This document shows, piece after piece, positions 36,224 through 45,283 of a stretch of 64,000 bases of DNA (position 1 is the first letter of the stretch; every line of letters begins with the position of its first letter). This DNA is from Paenibacillus pabuli (GTDB lineage: Bacteria > Bacillota > Bacilli > Paenibacillales > Paenibacillaceae), in assembly GCF_039831995.1 (NCBI RefSeq), contig NZ_JBDOIO010000003.1:2294001-2358000 (forward strand), written 5' to 3'. The translations under genes were made by a program, and so were the position numbers. The notes beneath the pieces are model-generated. The model did not search any database and had not been told where the DNA came from. It saw only the letters and a list, made by a program, of their open reading frames with translations.

Positions 36224-37081
36224 CTATTTCAGAGCACGTGCAATAATCCACTCCAACCACTTCCACGGAAGCAGCGTTTTGCCAACAATGAGCACACGAG
36301 ATCCTTTGCCGAGTGCATAGCGGAGCCGGGGTGCACGCATCCGTGCAATGCGGGCGATCAGGTCAGCCACTTCCTGCGGATCAGGCGCAGTCTGGCCTGC
36401 ATGTGCAGAATAATGAAGCACCGCATCCAGTTTATCTTTATAAGGAGAGTGATCATTGCGGTGAATTTCACCCAGTCCTTTATTCCAAATGGGCGTGCGG
36501 TACGCTCCCGGCTCAACCAGCACAACCCGTACGCCAAACGAGGACATTTCATGCCGAAGGCTCTCGGTGAAACCCTCCACGGCAAATTTGGAAGCAGCAT
36601 AGGGCGCATAGCCCGGGAAACCGGACAATCCGCTAACGCTCGAGAGATTGATAATGAGTCCCTGCTTCTGCTCGCGCATGACAGGAAGAACCGCACGTGT
36701 CATTGCAATAAGACCGAAGAGATTTGTCTCCATTTGCCTCCGCCAATCGTCCATAGATACTTCCTCGATAAAACCGCCAATTGCAAACCCTGCATTGTTC
36801 ACCAGCATGTCGATTCGACCATACATCTGAAGCACATTCTTGACAGCCGCCTGTACCGAATCCGAATCCGTCACATCCAGACGCATATAATGCAATCGGT
36901 CCGCAATGCCTGCTTGTTCTGCCAGCTGGACTAATTCTTCATTCCGGCTCAGATCGCGCATGGTTGCGGCAAGCCGGTATCCCTGCTTGGCAAGTGTAAC
37001 TGCAGTAAGCATACCGAACCCGCTCGAGGTGCCTGTAATTAATGCTACAGGTGCATTCTCTTCCTTAGTGTTCTGTACCAT
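36224..37081 (-). CDS. SDR-family oxidoreductase
   Basis: A 285-residue classical short-chain dehydrogenase. The cofactor motif is TGTSSGFG (16-23), the structural motif NNAG is present, and the catalytic Ser precedes YAPYAASKF (Tyr-x3-Lys). The C-terminus (ALGKGSRVLIVGKTLLPWKWLEWIIARALK) is like 17-beta-HSD/retinol-dehydrogenase-like SDRs acting on lipids or aromatic ketones. The ATG at 37081 has AGGTGG at 8 bases; a GTG at 37093 is an alternative. It follows the adenylate-forming enzyme gene by 86 bases without a clear terminator and may belong to the same pathway (inference). Confidence 0.88.
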   Translation of the reverse strand: MVQNTKEENAPVALITGTSSGFGMLTAVTLAKQGYRLAATMRDLSRNEELVQLAEQAGIADRLHYMRLDVTDSDSVQAAVKNVLQMYGRIDMLVNNAGFAIGGFIEEVSMDDWRRQMETNLFGLIAMTRAVLPVMREQKQGLIINLSSVSGLSGFPGYAPYAASKFAVEGFTESLRHEMSSFGVRVVLVEPGAYRTPIWNKGLGEIHRNDHSPYKDKLDAVLHYSAHAGQTAPDPQEVADLIARIARMRAPRLRYALGKGSRVLIVGKTLLPWKWLEWIIARALK

Positions 37082-37167
37082 CTCCCGTTCCACCTTCCTC
37101 CATTGAATCTATTAGCTCTTCGATTTGAGCATCACATGGTTAATATCCACTTCGCTCAAGTCCAAGT

Positions 37168-38481
37168 TCAAGTGTGCTGCCTCTCCACTCTGCGCATTTT
37201 GGTCATTCCCGGTTCAAATGTATATGGAACATAATCCGTCTGTGGCACAGCGCACTCAAGCCGCTCTCCCAGCTTCAACAGTTGACGCTGCACCTCGGCC
37301 TTTACCTGCACAGGGTCACCGCCTTCACCAAGGCGAAGAGCGATTTCCAGTGATCCGTCCCTACGCTGAACGACCCGGTAGTGCTCCAGATCAGCGGAAG
37401 CGGCAATGACCGCACGGGTGATGAAGTCGGGAAATACGGGTACGTCTTCGCGGGTATGAAGGTGTGAAAAATAAAGCGTGTCATCACAGCGTCCTTCGAT
37501 TCGCTCAATGGCGGTAAAGGGAGAGCCGCAGTCACATGGGACGTCCGCCTCGGTTAGAATGTCATTCAGCCGATACCGGATTATCGGCTGTGATGTTCTG
37601 GAGAAATCCGTAATAATGGGGACAAATCGCCGGGAAGCCGGATCAATAAACTCTTTTTCGATATGGACAATATCTTCATTCAAATGTAATGTACCAAGAC
37701 GGCAGGTCGCGCCCAGAAATCCCTCTGTGCACTGGTAGACCTGATGAATGGTTTGACCAAGGACGCGCTCCAGCACCTTGCGATCAAGCGGATCGAGGAC
37801 TTCGGCAACAGAGATGATTTTATCGGGTATCGCGGTCAACGAACCCGCTTGATAGGCATCAGCCAGCATTCTAAGCATGGATGGAGGGGCTACCCACACA
37901 GTGGGACGATACTCTTCCATACGCTTGACCAAGCTATGCACGGGTTCCAGCAGATCAAAATACTGAAATTGCAGCTTGCCCCGCTGCACCGATTCATACA
38001 GATTACTGTTAGCCCGCAGGAAAAAGGCAATCTTGGCAGGTTTCCACAGCCCGCCAGGCAGCAGCTTGGCCAGCACCGTGCCGGTCCAGGCATCCTGCTC
38101 ACGCTCACTCACGAGAAATAATCCCCGGTTCCCTGACGTCCCAGAGGAAAGACCAACCGTAATGCCTTGAACAGACGGCTTAAAATCACGTGTGTCCTCA
38201 CTTTCTCCGGCGAGAGCCATGGCCTCATCCTTCGAAATCCCGACTGTGTTGAGCTGATCGAAATGCCGCATCATGATCTTTTTGTCGATTATCGGAAAGC
38301 TCCTCCACGTCGCTGCGTCGGCATCTCGCCACCACTCCCGGTAAAACGGAGACTGTACACGGACTCGCCCGATATGCCGAAGAATCTGACGTTCCTGCCA
38401 GCGTTCAAGCTCCTCACGTGTCTTCCATTTTCGCAGTCCGCGTGCCAATGCATAATGATAGACAATACGCAGTGTACTCAT
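37168..38481 (-). CDS. PaaK/F390-synthetase-related adenylate-forming enzyme
   Basis: A 437-residue ANL-type enzyme of the phenylacetate-CoA ligase group. The ATP-binding P-loop is SSGTSGNRG (112-120); VYQCTEGFLG corresponds to the A5 motif, RYRLNDIL to A7 and IEGRCDD to A8. Such enzymes activate a carboxylic acid as acyl-AMP; the product may pass to CoA, a carrier or a nucleophile. GGGAGG precedes the ATG at 38481, which overlaps the MBL-fold gene's stop by four bases. It is the fifth gene of the coupled biosynthetic set; the substrate is unknown. Confidence 0.88.
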   Translation of the reverse strand: MSTLRIVYHYALARGLRKWKTREELERWQERQILRHIGRVRVQSPFYREWWRDADAATWRSFPIIDKKIMMRHFDQLNTVGISKDEAMALAGESEDTRDFKPSVQGITVGLSSGTSGNRGLFLVSEREQDAWTGTVLAKLLPGGLWKPAKIAFFLRANSNLYESVQRGKLQFQYFDLLEPVHSLVKRMEEYRPTVWVAPPSMLRMLADAYQAGSLTAIPDKIISVAEVLDPLDRKVLERVLGQTIHQVYQCTEGFLGATCRLGTLHLNEDIVHIEKEFIDPASRRFVPIITDFSRTSQPIIRYRLNDILTEADVPCDCGSPFTAIERIEGRCDDTLYFSHLHTREDVPVFPDFITRAVIAASADLEHYRVVQRRDGSLEIALRLGEGGDPVQVKAEVQRQLLKLGERLECAVPQTDYVPYTFEPGMTKMRRVERQHT

Positions 38482-39338
38482 AGGTAATCTCCTCCCATCC
38501 CCCGAGCGCTCAGCGCTTCCAGGCAATGGCTGGGTACAATCCGAATCTCGGGAAACTGCTGGTGCAGCCGCACGAGCTTGTCAAAATTTTTTCTGTATTC
38601 GGATCGATCTGACATAATTATGCCTGCGAGCGCATGGGGTCTGCGCTGTTCACGGAAAGCCCGGCTGGACCACACGGTATCGGCGCACAGAAAATAGTCC
38701 TGTTCTCCCGTGCTAAGCAAGATTCCGATCATGCCTTCCGCATGACCGGATACCTCCACGCCAAGCAGGCTGCCATCGCCGAAGATATCGTATACCTCGG
38801 AAAAAGGGAATCCTTCTGACGCCCTCGTCCATCGCTCTGGCTGTCTCATCAGCGGCAAGGATCGGTCCGCAAAATCTCCCGGCAGAAGTCCGGATAGAAA
38901 GCCGGCCTTTACGGCAGCCAATGGCCCGAGTGATCGCACGGCGTCATACGCCTTTGGCAGATAGATGAGCTGCGCCTCCGGGAAGTCACGCACTCCAGCG
39001 ATATGGTCGCCATGAAAATGGGAGAGAATGATATATCGAATATCAGATGCGTTTAACCCTAATCGGGCAAGAAATTGTACCGCACTGTCTTCTTCACGGT
39101 ACACCACAGGCGTTATATGACGATACAGCGCATTGGGCAGATGTGCCGTCTCCTTGAAAAAACGGGAGCTGTACCCCGTGTCCAGCAGCATCGGACCATG
39201 CACGGGATGAATAATACAGGCAAAGCCCGCAGGAAAGGGCACTGGCCGTAACCTTCCGCCCCGTATCGTCAGAAATTCCGGATGTGTGCAGAAGCCTGCC
39301 GCCCCCAGATGAAGTTCTACCTTCGTTGTTGTCAGCAT
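38478..39338 (-). CDS. MBL-fold metallohydrolase (lactonase-like)
   Basis: A 286-residue metallo-beta-lactamase-fold protein. Metal ligands include HFHGDH (107-112) plus later His/Asp residues (VSGHAEGMIG; CADTVW). The overall layout (MLLDTGYSSRF, then LSHFHGDHIAG) resembles N-acyl-homoserine-lactone lactonases and other ester/lactone/thioester hydrolases. The ATG at 39338 follows GGAGGGC; it overlaps the reductase gene's end. In this context it could release or open an acyl product (inference). Confidence 0.88.
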   Translation of the reverse strand: MLTTTKVELHLGAAGFCTHPEFLTIRGGRLRPVPFPAGFACIIHPVHGPMLLDTGYSSRFFKETAHLPNALYRHITPVVYREEDSAVQFLARLGLNASDIRYIILSHFHGDHIAGVRDFPEAQLIYLPKAYDAVRSLGPLAAVKAGFLSGLLPGDFADRSLPLMRQPERWTRASEGFPFSEVYDIFGDGSLLGVEVSGHAEGMIGILLSTGEQDYFLCADTVWSSRAFREQRRPHALAGIIMSDRSEYRKNFDKLVRLHQQFPEIRIVPSHCLEALSARGMGGDYL

Positions 39339-40327
39339 GATTCTGCCCTCCACCAATCTGCAAACTGCTGCAGACCTTCTTCAATGGTTACTCTCGGTAT
39401 GTACCCTATTCGCTCTCGGGCGTCATGAATATCCAGCGTTTGCGGAATAGCTAACGAACCCACCGAGTACCTGGTCAGCTGCGGTTCGCCTAGCATTGGC
39501 AGGAGACGATGCACACCCTCCAGCAGCGCTGCTGCTCCATAAGCTGCCCGATAGGGAATATTTCGACGATGCAGCGGCATACCCAGCAATCCAAACAGGC
39601 GACTCACCAGTTCGTGGAACGGCCTCGGGTCGCCATTGGAAATATTGTACGCCCTTCCCAGCGCTTCAGACGGCGCATTCCAGCATAATAACAGCGCATC
39701 CACGACATTATCCACACAAGTGAGATCAATGACTGCCTTGCCGTCCCCAATCATGGGCACACCTGATTTACTGTTGGCTGCAACGATTCGGGGAAAAAGC
39801 GTCTGATCATACGGGCCGAAGATGGCTCTCGGGCGAATCATAATGGATGGAAGTCCGTTCGCATGGGCCTGCAGCACCACTTGCTCTGCGATTCTTTTGG
39901 TCGCTGCATAATGGTTGGCTGGTTTGGTTGGCATGGGGTCATGCTCATGAATGTCGTATCGGGGTACATAATTAAAATACACGCTCGGCGTAGATACGTG
40001 GATGAATCGCTGTACCCCTGCACGCATGCTACCCTCTACCAGATGCTGCGTTCCTTCCACATTGCTGCTGTAGAAGTCCTGGTATTTGCCCCATGGCGAT
40101 GATAGTGCCGCACAGTGAAAGACGGCATCCTGGTTGGCACATGCCTCGGCTGCAGCTGCCTTGTCACGCAGATCACCTTGGTAAAATTGGATGCCTTCGG
40201 CTTCAAGCTGTACACCGTATTCTTTTTTTCGGCCCATCCCCGTCACTCTCCAACCCTGCTCTGCGAGCCTTAACGCCAGATGTCTGCCCAGACAACCCGT
40301 TGCTCCTGTAACCAATGCTCTACTCAT
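39332..40327 (-). CDS. NAD(P)-dependent 3-beta-HSD-type reductase, OleD-like
   Basis: A 331-residue extended SDR. Cofactor motif GATGCLG (8-14); catalytic Tyr140-x3-Lys144 (YAATK); STPSVYFNY before it. RPRAIFGPYDQ, ISNGDPRPFHEL and LGEPQLTRY resemble OleD, the 2-alkyl-3-oxoalkanoate reductase of olefin synthesis, as I remember that sequence. The expected reaction is reduction of a 3-keto acid or thioester to the 3-hydroxy form. It overlaps both flanking genes. That neighbouring genes encode a FabH/OleA-like condensing enzyme and an adenylating enzyme fits such a role. Confidence 0.87.
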   Translation of the reverse strand: MSRALVTGATGCLGRHLALRLAEQGWRVTGMGRKKEYGVQLEAEGIQFYQGDLRDKAAAAEACANQDAVFHCAALSSPWGKYQDFYSSNVEGTQHLVEGSMRAGVQRFIHVSTPSVYFNYVPRYDIHEHDPMPTKPANHYAATKRIAEQVVLQAHANGLPSIMIRPRAIFGPYDQTLFPRIVAANSKSGVPMIGDGKAVIDLTCVDNVVDALLLCWNAPSEALGRAYNISNGDPRPFHELVSRLFGLLGMPLHRRNIPYRAAYGAAALLEGVHRLLPMLGEPQLTRYSVGSLAIPQTLDIHDARERIGYIPRVTIEEGLQQFADWWRAESC

Positions 40328-41544
40328 GGTTGTTCACCGTTCCATTCTATGTCGTGAGTCAATGCTTCAGTCAGAGATAGCTTGTATTTGCGTGCAAGAC
40401 GCCAGGCGGACATTACAATGGCTGCTTGCTCCAGCATGGGGCGAGTGTCATTGCGCAGATGCACAACATCTCTCGTCCCTCGCCAAGCTGTCATCCATGC
40501 CCGCCAATTATCCGGTCGTCCAATCTGCTGCAATCCGCTGCCCAGCATAGGCAGCAGGAGCATGGCCCTGCTATGCTGCCTCGGGGTTATCAGGATACCT
40601 TCCTTCGCTAGTGCCTCAGGCGCAATGATGGCATGTACCAATTCATCACCCGGGTAGAACAAATGAATTCCGCTCGTAGCCCTGGGATTACATTCAATTG
40701 CAAACACCCGACCCTCCGGTCCTTCAATAAAATCAAAACCAATCTGACCACTAAATCGAGTAGTCCCTACAAATTGCCGGACCCACTCATATGTACCCTC
40801 GTGTTCCACTTGTTCAAAAAAGACACTGGCTCCCACGCTCCCTGTCCGATAGCGACTGTCATACGTGGAATGCGCCACAATGCGCCCTTCATGCACGACG
40901 CTGTACGTGCACAATGCTCGCCCAGAAACGTAGGCCTGAGCTACCCAAGGGAGCGCGACTGATATTTCTGCCTCACCCGGAGGTACGTTCTTTGAGCCTG
41001 GCATGCGAACTCTGGCGGCAAATCGGGAATATACCGGCTTCCATACCCACTTCCCTCCCGTTTCCAGAACAGATTGTGTTCGAATCCATTCTTCCCGGCT
41101 GCTAATCAGACGTGTATCCGGTACAGCAAGGCCCATGGATTGTGCAAGCTGGATAAAATGAAATTTATGATGCAGCTTATGTAATTGCTCCAATGGAGAA
41201 ACAAGAACATGGCAGTGAGGACGCAATTTCTCTGCTCCCTGCGCAATGTAGAACACTTCTTCACACATTGGAATGAGCAGGTCAATCTGCCATGCTTGAA
41301 TGATCCGTTCCAGCTCAGATAGATATGCTGCTGTTTCATGACGCGGGGATGGCACAGCAAAGCAGCGCTCCACTGCACTGGACAATCTGCACAGATGACG
41401 TGAGGCACTCTCCGCAACATACACACGATAACCAGCGCGCCGGAGCATGCGTGCCAGATCAAGCGTAACGGGAGCACGTCCCCCAGTCAGTAATACATTT
41501 CGGGTTGCGGCAGCATCATCCGATTCTCTGAATCTAGTAATCAA
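40324..41544 (-). CDS. ATP-grasp ligase
   Basis: A 406-residue protein with a preATP-grasp Rossmann part (VLLTGGRAPVTLDLARMLRRAGY) and an ATP-grasp domain: KWVWKPVYSRF binds ATP, and IECNPRATSG provides metal ligands near the end of the domain. ATP-grasp enzymes join a carboxylate, via acyl phosphate, to an amine or thiol. The TTG start at 41544 overlaps the condensing-enzyme gene by 11 bases, with GGGAGGA upstream. Its presence between a condensing enzyme and a reductase is unusual and suggests an amide- or ester-forming step (inference). Confidence 0.87.
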   Translation of the reverse strand: MITRFRESDDAAATRNVLLTGGRAPVTLDLARMLRRAGYRVYVAESASRHLCRLSSAVERCFAVPSPRHETAAYLSELERIIQAWQIDLLIPMCEEVFYIAQGAEKLRPHCHVLVSPLEQLHKLHHKFHFIQLAQSMGLAVPDTRLISSREEWIRTQSVLETGGKWVWKPVYSRFAARVRMPGSKNVPPGEAEISVALPWVAQAYVSGRALCTYSVVHEGRIVAHSTYDSRYRTGSVGASVFFEQVEHEGTYEWVRQFVGTTRFSGQIGFDFIEGPEGRVFAIECNPRATSGIHLFYPGDELVHAIIAPEALAKEGILITPRQHSRAMLLLPMLGSGLQQIGRPDNWRAWMTAWRGTRDVVHLRNDTRPMLEQAAIVMSAWRLARKYKLSLTEALTHDIEWNGEQP

Positions 41545-42535
41545 AAATAAGTCCTCCCAAAGACAACCCAGCGGCCGTTCCGATCATGAGCACCCGATCG
41601 CCTCGCCGGATACGCTGCTGCTTGATTGCCTCATGCAGCCCCATGGGAATGGAGGCGGCAATCGTATTACCGTGGTTTCGTGTAATGTCCATAAAGCGAT
41701 CTTCAGGAATATTCAATTTTTTGCGAATCAATCTCATGGCCATCGCGCTGCCCTGATGCGGAATGACCAGTTTAAAATCTTCCATCCGGTTCCTGGAGGT
41801 CTTCAGCATATCCTCCATGAATCCGGGAAGAAGCCTGGAAGCCATTCGGAAGATCGCCTGTCCATCCATATGAAAAAGGTAAGGATCCGGCTGATCAGCC
41901 ATATAATTCGAGGCATGCAGCCGTGTTCCCCCACCCGCGATTTCCGAGAATCTCGCCCCGCGGCTGTACGTCTTCAGGGAAGCATGCACAATCCGGGAAG
42001 CGTCCCCTTCCTCGGAACGTTCGATAATGACCGCAGCAGCTCCATCGCCAAAGAGGGCGGCACTCTCCTTATCCGACCAATTCAAACCTGCAGAAGCGAT
42101 CTCCGTTGCAACGAGCAGTACCCGGCGGTAACGACCGGCATCCACCATATAGGAGATGACGTCCAGACCGTTCAGAAAACTCAGACAGGTTGCATCCATG
42201 TCAAAAGCCGGTATGCCTGATTCATGTTCTCCCATGGCTTGTTGAATGAATACCGCAGTGCTTGGCAAAGGCTGCTCTTTCGTACCGCTGGTACACACCA
42301 GACAGTCAATGTCGGCGAATTGCAGTCCTGCGTCGGCAAGCGCAGCTTCAGCAGCTCTCGCGCCCATGAACGAAGACGTTTCTTGACCGGAAGCGTAATG
42401 GCGCACCCATACGCCCGTGGCTTTGGAGACCCAGCCAGCAGGCACGTTCAAACGGCTATCCAGCTCCTCGTCCGTTACTTTTCGCTCAGGCAGATACTTG
42501 CCCGTTCCGGCAATTCTCACTTTTCTAAGTTGCAT
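41534..42535 (-). CDS. Beta-ketoacyl-ACP synthase III-like condensing enzyme (FabH/OleA type)
   Basis: A 333-residue thiolase-fold enzyme with an intact catalytic triad: Cys117 (DMDATCLSF), His260 (VIPHQGSAMA) and Asn290 (NHGNTIAAS). FabH starts fatty acid synthesis and OleA condenses two acyl-CoAs; the triad cannot tell these apart. The location at the head of a coupled set with OleD-like, ATP-grasp and adenylating enzymes makes a specialised role more likely than housekeeping FabH. GAGGTAGGGG precedes the ATG. No acyl carrier protein gene is adjacent. Confidence 0.9.
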   Translation of the reverse strand: MQLRKVRIAGTGKYLPERKVTDEELDSRLNVPAGWVSKATGVWVRHYASGQETSSFMGARAAEAALADAGLQFADIDCLVCTSGTKEQPLPSTAVFIQQAMGEHESGIPAFDMDATCLSFLNGLDVISYMVDAGRYRRVLLVATEIASAGLNWSDKESAALFGDGAAAVIIERSEEGDASRIVHASLKTYSRGARFSEIAGGGTRLHASNYMADQPDPYLFHMDGQAIFRMASRLLPGFMEDMLKTSRNRMEDFKLVIPHQGSAMAMRLIRKKLNIPEDRFMDITRNHGNTIAASIPMGLHEAIKQQRIRRGDRVLMIGTAAGLSLGGLIFDY

Positions 42536-42636
42536 TTCCCCTACCTCTTTCTATTTCATCTGACTGATTAAATGACTTATACACTCCACCAGAGACAGCG
42601 AAATGCCGGCGGACCCCGTCTCCAGAACATACAGCA

Positions 42637-42659
42637 GAAGGGCAGATCATCTGCCCTTC
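42637..42659. other. Perfect 10-bp hairpin between the TIGR01777 gene and the condensing-enzyme gene
   Basis: GAAGGGCAGA and TCTGCCCTTC flank a 3-base loop. No T-run follows on either strand, so a simple terminator is uncertain. It could be a weak terminator for the upstream gene or an operator/leader element for the biosynthetic set. Confidence 0.55.
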
Positions 42660-42702
42660 CGAATGGAACTTTGTATTCAATAGTGTTGTTCAGTGATCTA
42701 GA

Positions 42703-43584
42703 CTATTTCAGAATGTCATGTAGTGCGGTGTCGAGCGTATCGTATATAAACGTGAACCCTTCCTGCTCCATCCTCTCGGGAATAACCCAGCGGCTTTTGA
42801 GCACCAGCTCCGTTTCGGTTCTTATAAACCGCGCACCCAGTTCAAGCATCCAGCGAGGAGAAGGAAGTCCAATACGAACACCCATCTGGTGTCTCAGACT
42901 CTCCATCAGTTGCCGATTGGTAACCGGATGCGGAGACGAAGCATTAAATACTCCCTCAAGTGCTGGGTGCTGCTGAAGATAAAGGACCATGCGAAACAAA
43001 TCTTCAATATGAATCCAGCTGAATAGCTGTGTTCCAGCTCCCTGTGATCCGCCCAAGCCAAAACGGACCAGATTCGTTAGCGGCTCCATGACGCCGCCCT
43101 TGCCAAGCACAATCGCAATTCGTAAGGCAATCTGGCGGGTAGACGGCAAATTGAATTCGAAAAAAGCCTGTTCCCACGCCTTGGCAACATCCACCGAGAA
43201 ACCGGAGCCAATCTCACCTTCTTTTTCCGTCATGGGGCGATCTTCTGCATGTCTGTATATTGTGGCCGTACTCGAATTGATCCACAGTTCAGGCGGATGG
43301 TCACAAGCAAGAACAGATTCGCCAAGAATACGTGTAGTACGGGTTCTGGACTCTAGGATAATCCTGCGATTCTCGTCTGTGTAACGACAGTTCACAGATT
43401 TTCCGGCCAGGTTAATCAACATTTCGGCACCTTCAAGTGCTTGCCTGATCCCATTGGAGTCCTCCCAGGCAATATGACCTGGCTGACGTGAGATGATAAG
43501 CACCTCATAGCCAAGTTTCTTGAATCTTTGCGCAAAATCCTGACCAACAAATCCCGTACCCCCGGCCAATACAACCTTTTTCAC
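42703..43584 (-). CDS. TIGR01777-family epimerase/oxidoreductase (YfhF/YfcH-like)
   Basis: A 293-residue extended SDR-like protein. The cofactor motif GGTGFVG (8-14) is intact, and the family hallmarks LINLAGKSVNCRYTDENRRIILESR and FSWIHIEDLFRMV are clear. These proteins (YfcH, YfhF, SDR39U1) are widespread; their reaction is not established. It lies upstream of the condensing-enzyme gene on the same strand, separated by a hairpin, so shared transcription is possible but not shown. Confidence 0.92.
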   Translation of the reverse strand: MKKVVLAGGTGFVGQDFAQRFKKLGYEVLIISRQPGHIAWEDSNGIRQALEGAEMLINLAGKSVNCRYTDENRRIILESRTRTTRILGESVLACDHPPELWINSSTATIYRHAEDRPMTEKEGEIGSGFSVDVAKAWEQAFFEFNLPSTRQIALRIAIVLGKGGVMEPLTNLVRFGLGGSQGAGTQLFSWIHIEDLFRMVLYLQQHPALEGVFNASSPHPVTNRQLMESLRHQMGVRIGLPSPRWMLELGARFIRTETELVLKSRWVIPERMEQEGFTFIYDTLDTALHDILK

Positions 43585-43663
43585 GGTATCCCCTCATTTC
43601 CATAAGCGATAAGACAATCCCTTATATATGGATAAACACGGTTTCTACACGTTTCGTTCGATG

Positions 43664-44182
43664 TTATCTGGCACCCATGGCTGTATACAGTCGATCCCGC
43701 TCTTGAATAGCCCAGGTGTTCGACGGATTCTGTTCCAGCTGATAACGGAGTTCGTCATAGAAATCATGAATCATGAACCCTTCGGGCAGTGTCCCAAGCA
43801 TGCTTGCAAAATCATACGCCGGCAGGGCTCTCTGTCCTTCCCCAACCTGCTTCAACCAATTCATCCACGAAGCTAGATCAAGCACTTCTTCCTGCCACAG
43901 TTCTGCCTGTAATCCCAGTGCATCCTGAAGCTGCTCATAGGCAGCCGGATCAGGGAACTGCCGACAGGCCTTAACAGCCAATTCATACAGCTCGATTAGA
44001 GCAGGCCGTACTTCATGCTTAACTTCCATTTCCAAACCTTCAGTAAAATCCTCAACCCGGATGCTCAGGCCGTCATCATACAGCAATGGCGCGTGTGCAA
44101 GCAGGCGTACAATCTCTTCCATGTCGTTCGTTGAAATTTCCTTTTGCTCATAGAGAGCAGGTAACAGATATGCTGTAATCAT
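43664..44182 (-). CDS. Hypothetical protein (172 residues)
   Basis: I do not recognise this protein. It is acidic, soluble and mostly helical (ELYELAVKACRQFPDPAAYEQLQDAL; QAELWQEEVLDLASWMNWLKQVGE), without signal peptide, membrane segment or cysteine motif. Its frame and composition resemble those of its neighbours. It lies between the TIGR01777 gene and a terminator, so it probably forms its own short transcript. Confidence 0.7.
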   Translation of the reverse strand: MITAYLLPALYEQKEISTNDMEEIVRLLAHAPLLYDDGLSIRVEDFTEGLEMEVKHEVRPALIELYELAVKACRQFPDPAAYEQLQDALGLQAELWQEEVLDLASWMNWLKQVGEGQRALPAYDFASMLGTLPEGFMIHDFYDELRYQLEQNPSNTWAIQERDRLYTAMGAR

Positions 44183-44268
44183 TGTTCACTCCTACATCGT
44201 TCTTCTATTAATGACGTATATTATAACATGATTTGGCTTGGTATCCTTGAATTCACTTGAACAATGAC

Positions 44269-44311
44269 AAAAAGCAGTTAAGCCAGAATTCATTCTGCTC
44301 GACTGCTTTTT
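44269..44311. terminator. Terminator between YdcF-like and hypothetical genes
   Basis: A 10-bp stem (AAAAAGCAGT with ACTGCTTTTT) with an inner CAGAAT/ATTCTG stem, and T residues on both strands. It follows the YdcF-like gene. Confidence 0.87.
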
Positions 44312-44370
44312 GCATATTCTTGTACTATAAGACCTCGATAAACATTTAAGAGAGAATAGAGAACGTTAAC

Positions 44371-45102
44371 TTACATAAAAGCCTTGACCACCGCAAAATA
44401 TTCACGGATCATGTTGATCGGTTTCAGGTATCCCGGTGACGGGGCCGATATACCGTATTCGGCAGCGTAGCCGTTTTTGGCAGCCAGATACTTGGAACGG
44501 AACATATGGTAGTCACTGGTGACAATCATGATCTCGGGATGCTCCAGCCCCGCTTCGTCTATTATTCTTTTTGAAAAAGCCATATTCTCCTGCGTACTGG
44601 TTGACTTGTCTTCCATAATAATCTGGGCTGGCGTGATTCCCTGTTCCACAAGATAGTTCTTCATTGCGAGTGCTTCAGGAATCGACTCCCCAGGCCCCTG
44701 CCCCCCGGATACAATGACCGGCGTCTGCGGGTGGTTGCGGATATAGTCCAGGCTGGCATCCAGCCTCTGCTTCAGTGTCAGTGACAACTCTGTACCTTTG
44801 ATGCCTGATCCCAGGATAATCACATAATCTGCCTGTTCCGGATCATTCGCATGAAGCTGCGTAAATACCAGTGCTTCAATAATGACAAAAGAAACTGCCC
44901 CAATACCGAACCCCGTTAACAAAATTCGCTTAAGCACCACGTGCTTCTGATAGTTAATCCGTCGAAGTACGATAAAAGCCACTGTAAGCAGCCCAAAAAA
45001 CATCACCGCGAAACTCCGGCCCCAGAATATCAGAAATACAACAAAACAGGCCACAAGAACAAGATCAATGATCAGGCCTTTATCTCGAATAAACTTTATC
45101 AT
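44371..45102 (-). CDS. YdcF/ElyC/SanA-family (DUF218) membrane protein
   Basis: A 243-residue protein with three N-terminal hydrophobic segments (about 10-90) and a DUF218 domain. The domain landmarks are ADYVIILGSGIKG, PVIVSGGQGPGE, ALAMKNYLVEQGI and IMVTSDYHMFRSKYLA. Relatives (ElyC, SanA, YdcF) act in envelope integrity and peptidoglycan-precursor or lipid-carrier metabolism. The first residues have a typical Lys-rich start. It appears to be monocistronic. Confidence 0.9.
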   Translation of the reverse strand: MIKFIRDKGLIIDLVLVACFVVFLIFWGRSFAVMFFGLLTVAFIVLRRINYQKHVVLKRILLTGFGIGAVSFVIIEALVFTQLHANDPEQADYVIILGSGIKGTELSLTLKQRLDASLDYIRNHPQTPVIVSGGQGPGESIPEALAMKNYLVEQGITPAQIIMEDKSTSTQENMAFSKRIIDEAGLEHPEIMIVTSDYHMFRSKYLAAKNGYAAEYGISAPSPGYLKPINMIREYFAVVKAFM

Positions 45103-45283
45103 AAACCGGGTAACACTCCTTCTTGAACCTGCACTGCTCGCTCTCTACGGATCTCATAGTCAGGCTGTTGTATACCGAATAAACTAATCATATCAATGTT
45201 TGTTACGACCGGAAATCTGCCACCATGTTCCATTCATCGTATATGAGCAGGTTCGCTGAGAGGTCCACATCGACCTCTGGAAC

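Noticed and set aside
37108..37170. 19-codon frame (TTG start) overlapping the end of the PaaK-like gene
   Set aside because: No proper ribosome site and too short to judge; the upstream enzyme already ends normally, so I do not read it as a frameshifted tail.
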